From: CAZFHZ01 sp964519015
GTDB lineage: Bacteria; Blakebacterota; Blakebacteria; Blakebacterales; CAYUVJ01
Length of the DNA stretch: 9,377 bases
Direction of reading: 5' to 3'
Assembly (NCBI GenBank): GCA_964519015.1
Contig: CAZFHZ010000120.1
Span: 1 to 9,377 of the forward strand
In this document: positions 5,893 to 9,377 of the stretch, piece by piece
Layout of the letters: every line of letters starts with the position of its first letter
Numbering within the stretch: the stretch's first letter is position 1
Notes under the pieces: model-generated
The model's input: only the letters and a program-made list of their open reading frames with translations
Database searches by the model: none
What the model was told of the DNA's origin: nothing
Program-made: the position numbers and the translations under genes

Positions 5893-7098
5893 GTGATCTT
5901 CCACGTCGACATGGACGCTTTCTTCGTCTCGGTGGAACGCCTGAGCCGTCCCGAACTGGCCGGCGTCCCGGTGGTCATCGGCGGTTCCCCGGAGAGTCGG
6001 GGGGTGGTGGCCGCCGCATCCTACGAGGCGCGCCGGTTCGGGGTGCACTCGGCCATGCCGATGGGACGGGCCCTCCGGCTCTGCCCCGGAGCGGTCCGTA
6101 TCCCCCCCGACATGCACGCCTACGTGGAGGCATCCCACCGGGTGGACGACATCCTGGCCCGGTATACGCCCCGTATCCACAAGGTCTCGGTGGATGAGGC
6201 CTATCTCGACATGGGTGGGACCGAGCGGTTGTGGGGACCGCCGGAACGGGCCGCCCGCACCCTGCAGGATACGATCCGGAGGGAACTGCGGCTCCCCTGC
6301 TCGATCGGCGGCGGGGCCAACAAGCTGATCGCCAAGATCGCTTCCGGGAAGGCCAAACCGGCCGGTATCCGGCTGGTCGCTCCGGGAGAGGAGAGTGCCT
6401 TCCTCGACCCCCTGCCGGTCGGGGCGATCCCCGGGGTGGGGGAGGTGGTGGAACGCGCCCTGGGGGAACTGGGCATCCGCACCATCGGGGACCTGCGCCG
6501 TTATCCGGAGCCGGAACTCCTCCGTCGCTTCGGTGCCCACGGCGCCGACCTGGCCGCCTATGCCCGGGGGGAGGGCTCCACCTACTTCCCCGAGGCCGAG
6601 CCACCCAAGTCGGTCAGCCGGGAGACCACATTTGCCCGCGACGTGGCCGCCCCGGAGGTGCTGGCCGGGGTGCTGGCCGGCCTGCTCGACCGGGCGGCCT
6701 CCGCCCTGCGCGAGGAAGGGCTCATGGCCGGCGGCGTGACCATCAAGGTACGCTACGGCGACTTCACGACCACTACCCACGGGGAAACGCTCTCCACCCC
6801 GACCGTGGTGGACACCGAACTGCTGCCCGTCGCCCGCCGCCTGCTGGAGGAGGTCCGGGTGAAACGGGCCGAGCCGGTGCGCCTTTTAGGCGTGCGGCTC
6901 GACCGCCTGGTCAAAGCCGGCCAGATGGGGCTCTTCGACGAACGCACCCGGCGCTGGGAGCGGGCCCTGCACGGGGTGGACAGCGTCCGCGACCGCCACG
7001 GGTTCGGCAGCCTGCGCTGGGGGCGGGAGCTCTCCGGTGAAGAGGGCGTGCGGGCCGAGGGGGATGGACTCGACCGGGAGGCACTGCGGGAGGAGTAG
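5893..7098 (+). CDS. dinB: DNA polymerase IV (Y-family translesion polymerase)
   Basis: A 401-residue polymerase. The palm begins MIFHVDMDAFFVSVE: Asp6 is the first metal ligand and Phe11 is the steric gate against ribonucleotides. Asp101-Glu102 in KVSVDEAYLDM (97-107) complete the catalytic acids. CSIGGGANKLIAKIAS (136-151) is the usual SIGxxxNKLxAKxAS motif with a GG in place of the commoner IA. IPGVGEVVERALGELGI (179-195) forms the helix-hairpin-helix thumb region. The little finger starts at KSVSRETTF (239-247). QMGLF (344-348) is a good beta-clamp-binding motif. The enzyme bypasses damaged template bases with low fidelity. The GTG at 5893 is chosen because it gives the canonical N-terminus and an in-frame TGA lies 9 nt upstream; GAGGGG is only 2 nt away, so initiation may be weak. 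It is divergent from HU and convergent with the hydrolase gene. Confidence 0.96.
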   Translation: MIFHVDMDAFFVSVERLSRPELAGVPVVIGGSPESRGVVAAASYEARRFGVHSAMPMGRALRLCPGAVRIPPDMHAYVEASHRVDDILARYTPRIHKVSVDEAYLDMGGTERLWGPPERAARTLQDTIRRELRLPCSIGGGANKLIAKIASGKAKPAGIRLVAPGEESAFLDPLPVGAIPGVGEVVERALGELGIRTIGDLRRYPEPELLRRFGAHGADLAAYARGEGSTYFPEAEPPKSVSRETTFARDVAAPEVLAGVLAGLLDRAASALREEGLMAGGVTIKVRYGDFTTTTHGETLSTPTVVDTELLPVARRLLEEVRVKRAEPVRLLGVRLDRLVKAGQMGLFDERTRRWERALHGVDSVRDRHGFGSLRWGRELSGEEGVRAEGDGLDREALREE

Positions 7099-7114
7099 TG
7101 GCCCGGGCCGGAAC

Positions 7115-7146
7115 GACGATCGCCCCGCCGGAGCGGGGCGTTCGTC
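7115..7146. terminator. Hairpin between convergent dinB and hydrolase genes (likely bidirectional terminator)
   Basis: GACGA-T-CGCCCCG (7115-7127) pairs with CGGGGCG-T-TCGTC (7134-7146) around a 6-nt loop. This gives 12 base pairs with one T-T mismatch. It lies 16 nt after the dinB stop and 26 nt after the end of the minus-strand gene. No U-run follows on either strand, as is common in high-GC genomes, so it may act as an mRNA 3'-end stabiliser rather than a strict intrinsic terminator. Confidence 0.65.
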
Positions 7147-7172
7147 CAGTAGGCCAGAACGGAGTCGTCGTC

Positions 7173-8249
7173 TCAGCGGCCCACTAGATCCCAGCAGGCC
7201 CGGATGTTCATCTCGTGAAGGTCCATATCCCCGGCTTTGGATCGTGTCCCGGCCAGTTCGGGGAAGTGAGTCTCGAACCCGTAGCCGGCCAGGAAGGTTT
7301 CAAGGTCGGTCCCGGCCGACCGGGCTGCCCGCACATCGTCCCAGACCCGGGCCAGGTAGGTGTAGTTGTCGCGGAACTGCTCGAACGTGAGCGGCACGTC
7401 TGAGTGCCCCGTGATGATCATCGTGGAATCGTTGCTGGCGGCCAGGACCGTGCGCCAGTTATCCAGCAGTCTGGGGATGTCCGGCTCCGCCTTGGAACGG
7501 ATGAGGGGGAGGAACCCGCCCCAGAACATGTCGCCGGTCATAATCAGGTGCTCCTCGGGTACCAGGATGCAGATGTCCGTGTTGGAATGGAGGCCGGCGA
7601 AGTCGTAGAGCTCGATGGTCAGATCGCCCAGGTGCAATGCCATGCGATCGTAGAAGGTCACGTTGGGGTAGCGGGGCTGGATGCCCAGTTCCAGGTCGGT
7701 GATGCCCTGCTCGAAGGCGGCGACCCCCTCCCGGAGAGCCTTTCCGTCCTCGGTGTCCGGCGGGTTGTGGAGGACCCCGTCCGCGTAGTAGTCCCGGCTC
7801 TCCTTCAGCCTTGCGATCAGTTCGGGGATGCGCCGGATCTCGGCTGCCATCTCCTCATACCCCCGCTCGTGGGCGATGAAGACGGCCTCCGGGAAGACCT
7901 CGCTCCCGAAAACGTGGTCGTTGTGGATGTGGGTGGCGATCAGATAGCGGAAGTCGTTCCGTCCCAGTTCCCGTTCGATCACCGGCCGGAGCCGGCGCGT
8001 CTGGTTGCGGCTGACGCTGGTGTCGATCACCACCAGCCCCTCCGGGGTGGCCAGGGTGACCATGTTGGTGGCCTGGAAGTAGTCGTATTCCCAGACCAGC
8101 AACACCCGTTCGCTGACTCGGAGGATATGGAGGGGGAATGTATAGCGCGCTTCGATAGGGGGGTTCTGGGTCGGGGGGTCCTGAGCGCCGGCCGGGTTGG
8201 CACCCGCCAGAATCAGGGCCAGAACGAGGATCGAGGGGAGTCGTTTCAT
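7173..8249 (-). CDS. Exported metallo-beta-lactamase-fold hydrolase
   Basis: A 358-residue protein with a signal peptide (MKRLPSILVLALILAGANPAGA, likely cut before Gln23), so it acts outside the cytoplasm. The MBL fold is marked by TPEGLVVIDTSVS (68-80), ATHIHNDHVFG (105-115, HxHxDH ligands His107, His109, Asp111, His112), GLHSNTD (219-225, third-motif His221), MTGDMF (237-242, bridging Asp240) and TGHSD (280-284, His282). A full dinuclear metal site is therefore present. The third motif is LHSNTD rather than the commoner GHTxGD. Residues about 130-200 form an extra mostly helical insert. The family covers lactamases, lactonases, alkylsulfatase-like and thiol-ester hydrolases; no feature picks a substrate, and a resistance role should not be assumed. 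It is divergent from the membrane LuxR gene and may be its target. Only a weak Shine-Dalgarno (GGAAGAGAG, about 9 nt away) precedes the ATG. Confidence 0.92.
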   Translation of the reverse strand: MKRLPSILVLALILAGANPAGAQDPPTQNPPIEARYTFPLHILRVSERVLLVWEYDYFQATNMVTLATPEGLVVIDTSVSRNQTRRLRPVIERELGRNDFRYLIATHIHNDHVFGSEVFPEAVFIAHERGYEEMAAEIRRIPELIARLKESRDYYADGVLHNPPDTEDGKALREGVAAFEQGITDLELGIQPRYPNVTFYDRMALHLGDLTIELYDFAGLHSNTDICILVPEEHLIMTGDMFWGGFLPLIRSKAEPDIPRLLDNWRTVLAASNDSTMIITGHSDVPLTFEQFRDNYTYLARVWDDVRAARSAGTDLETFLAGYGFETHFPELAGTRSKAGDMDLHEMNIRACWDLVGR

Positions 8250-8295
8250 GGCAGGCGCTCTCTTCCCAGTTGGAAGGCCAAAACGAAGGTGCCGC

Positions 8296-8312
8296 TCCGC
8301 CTGGTCGGCGGA
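8296..8312. repeat. Small hairpin in the leader of the hydrolase gene
   Basis: TCCGCC (8296-8301) pairs exactly with GGCGGA (8307-8312) around a 5-nt loop, about 47 nt upstream of the minus-strand ATG at 8249. It may fold in the hydrolase mRNA leader. Short GC-rich hairpins are common by chance in such DNA, so function is uncertain. Confidence 0.2.
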
Positions 8313-8334
8313 CCGTGACTGCCCGGTGATACGC

Positions 8335-8346
8335 AGGGTGCACCCT
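8335..8346. promoter_or_regulatory. 12-bp perfect palindrome at the centre of the hydrolase/LuxR divergent region (candidate operator)
   Basis: AGGGTGCACCCT is a perfect palindrome. Its centre (8340.5) is almost exactly midway between the two start codons at 8249 and 8433. It ends 11 bp before the candidate -35 box of the LuxR-type gene, a position typical of an activator site. LuxR-type HTH proteins bind short dyad sites as dimers, so self-control and control of the hydrolase is a reasonable inference. No binding evidence exists. Confidence 0.4.
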
Positions 8347-8357
8347 CGAGATTCCGA

Positions 8358-8387
8358 TTGTCACTGGGTAGTCGGTTCGATTCTACT
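8358..8387 (+). promoter_or_regulatory. Candidate sigma-70-type promoter for the membrane LuxR-type gene
   Basis: TTGTCA (8358-8363) matches the -35 consensus at five of six positions. After an 18-nt spacer comes TCTACT (8382-8387), a four-of-six match to the -10. The predicted start near 8394 would give a leader of about 40 nt before the ATG at 8433. The local sequence is less GC-rich than the surrounding genes. Confidence 0.35.
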
Positions 8388-8432
8388 CTGGGAAGAAAGG
8401 CCTAGTTCTGAAGTGAAGCCCAATGGGGGTTC

Positions 8433-9377
8433 ATGGACCATCTCATCCTGGGCCTGAGGACCGTCGCCCTCATGGTGGCTGTGCTGGGTACTGTGCAGGT
8501 CATCCAGGCACAGCACGCTTACCCGTTGCCCTTCCTGCGCACCTGGAGCTGGTTCACCCTCTGCCTCGCACTGGACCTGCTGGCACCGGTCGTGTTCGGA
8601 TACTTCAAGCTCAACATGGCGGCTCCGGGCTTTCAGAGTCCCCTGGGGGTGCTGGTCCTGGCCGACATCGGTGTTCATTTCATCGCCACGGTCGGTTTCA
8701 CCGGCCTCCTCCTGGAGACCTCCCGGAGGATCGTGAGTCGTCATATCCCCTGGATCGGCTGGCTCCTATTCGCGGTGTGCGTAGTGGTATCCGCATTCCT
8801 GCAGGGCGCCGGACTGGCCGGCGGGGAGGAAGTGAACCTCTTTCTGGCCCAGATCGGCACATCCATCGTCGCCTCACTGGCCACGGTCCTGGCTCTGCTG
8901 GTCCTGCTCCTGGAGGCTCGCCGGCTCCTGCCGGGTCCGGTGCGTCGGGCGACGGCTGCCTTCGGCCTGTCCTATCTCCCTGGATTCGTCGTGCTGCTGC
9001 TGATCGTGCTCATCCTGCCCTACAACCGGGTACTGCTCCACGCCCTCTCCCTGCTCTATCTTGCCGGTGTCCCGCTGGTCTGGCTGCCGTTCTTCTTCCG
9101 GCCGGCCTGGGGGGGCGGAGAGCTGCTGGCCGGTAACGGGGTCGTACTCGACCGCCTGGCCAGCGAACACGACCTGACCCGGCGGGAGCGGGAGATCCTG
9201 GAGCGACTGCTGCAGGGCAGGAGCGGTAAGGAGATGGCCGACGAGCTCTTCATTTCCCTCAGCACGGTCAAGAACCACACCTACAACCTGTACCGGAAAC
9301 TGGGGATCGGCAGCCGGCACCAGCTCTACCGGCTGGTCCTCGACCAGGATCGGCCCCGGAACGGGAGGACGGCATGA
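8433..9377 (+). CDS. Membrane-embedded transcriptional regulator: ~7 TM helices plus C-terminal LuxR-type HTH
   Basis: A 314-residue protein. Residues 1-222 are almost all hydrophobic, with likely helices at about 5-25, 38-58, 71-95, 106-126, 136-160, 176-196 and 199-222. After a short linker (WGGGELLAGNGVVLDRL), residues 246-303 form a GerE/LuxR HTH: LTRREREILERLLQGRSGKE, then MADELFISLSTVKNHTYNLY with recognition-helix TVKNH, then RKLGIGSRHQLYRLV. There is no receiver domain, no histidine kinase domain and no known ligand-binding fold that I recognise, so it looks like a one-component sensor that binds DNA from the membrane. An odd number of helices would place the N-terminus outside and the HTH in the cytoplasm. 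GGGGGT lies 3 nt before the ATG at 8433. It is divergent from the exported hydrolase. The TGA ends exactly at the window edge. Confidence 0.88.
   Translation: MDHLILGLRTVALMVAVLGTVQVIQAQHAYPLPFLRTWSWFTLCLALDLLAPVVFGYFKLNMAAPGFQSPLGVLVLADIGVHFIATVGFTGLLLETSRRIVSRHIPWIGWLLFAVCVVVSAFLQGAGLAGGEEVNLFLAQIGTSIVASLATVLALLVLLLEARRLLPGPVRRATAAFGLSYLPGFVVLLLIVLILPYNRVLLHALSLLYLAGVPLVWLPFFFRPAWGGGELLAGNGVVLDRLASEHDLTRREREILERLLQGRSGKEMADELFISLSTVKNHTYNLYRKLGIGSRHQLYRLVLDQDRPRNGRTA
9363..9377 (+). promoter_or_regulatory. Ribosome binding site and possible start of the next gene
   Basis: GGGAGG (9363-9368) lies 5 nt before an ATG at 9374 that overlaps the TGA of the LuxR-type gene as ATGA. This is the standard layout of a translationally coupled downstream gene, which would lie outside the window. 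Only four bases of it are visible. Confidence 0.4.

Noticed and set aside
5803..6780. In-frame upstream extension of the HU gene to a 441-residue protein
   Set aside because: The extension runs antisense through dinB. The ATG at 5802 gives the canonical HU N-terminus with a usable ribosome binding site.
7173..8249. Reading the MBL-fold protein as a beta-lactam resistance gene
   Set aside because: Only the general metal-binding fold is visible. The third motif and the helical insert do not identify a beta-lactamase class, so a substrate claim is unsupported.
8367..8390. tRNA T-arm-like stretch (GGTTCGATTC) upstream of the LuxR-type gene
   Set aside because: No acceptor, D or anticodon arm can be folded around it and no CCA end is present.
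1..9377. CRISPR array, insertion sequence, integrase or attachment site
   Set aside because: No regularly spaced repeats, transposase or integrase motifs, or terminal inverted repeats were seen; the genes look like resident chromosomal genes of uniform composition.

Overview
The window is bacterial, strongly G+C-rich and densely coding, with nine protein genes (eight complete, one cut by the left edge). The secreted subtilase at the left edge ends in a FlgD-like/type IX-type C-terminal sorting domain. This points to the Bacteroidota/FCB assemblage or a high-G+C relative (Gemmatimonadota, Eisenbacteria, Krumholzibacteriota or Latescibacterota type). No rRNA or marker gene is present, so this placement is inference only. 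Several genes have weak or no Shine-Dalgarno sequence and two use GTG starts.

Layout. (1) Positions 1-1673, minus: a pre-pro-subtilisin-like protease running off the left edge. (2) Positions 1674-1794: a divergent intergenic region with a perfect 9-bp inverted repeat. (3) Positions 1795-5537, plus: a tight five-gene cluster of rhomboid protease, Nudix hydrolase, isoprenylcysteine/PEMT-type membrane methyltransferase, Memo-family protein and an unrecognised secreted protein. Spacings are 10 nt, a 20-nt overlap, 55 nt and an ATGA overlap. (4) Positions 5455-5802, minus: an HU-type nucleoid protein whose 3' end overlaps the last operon gene tail to tail by 83 bp. (5) Positions 5803-5892: a HU/dinB divergent region with two short inverted repeats. 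(6) Positions 5893-7098, plus: DNA polymerase IV (dinB). (7) Positions 7099-7172: a convergent gap with a strong hairpin. (8) Positions 7173-8249, minus: an exported metallo-beta-lactamase-fold hydrolase. (9) Positions 8250-8432: a divergent region with a 12-bp palindrome at its exact centre and a candidate promoter. (10) Positions 8433-9377, plus: a regulator with about seven predicted membrane helices and a C-terminal LuxR-type HTH. Its stop codon overlaps a possible start of the next gene at the right edge.

How the genes fit together. The plus-strand cluster is rich in membrane and envelope functions, and co-transcription is likely from spacing, but no single pathway links its members with confidence. 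HU and dinB share one control region and are both DNA-associated. The membrane LuxR protein and the exported hydrolase are divergently arranged around a central palindrome, the usual layout of a regulator and its target. I do not see a CRISPR array, an insertion sequence, an integrase, an RNA gene or a recognisable defence system. The most interesting items are the 7TM-LuxR regulator with its palindrome, the orphan secreted protein at 4464-5537 and its overlap with HU, and the palindrome upstream of dinB.
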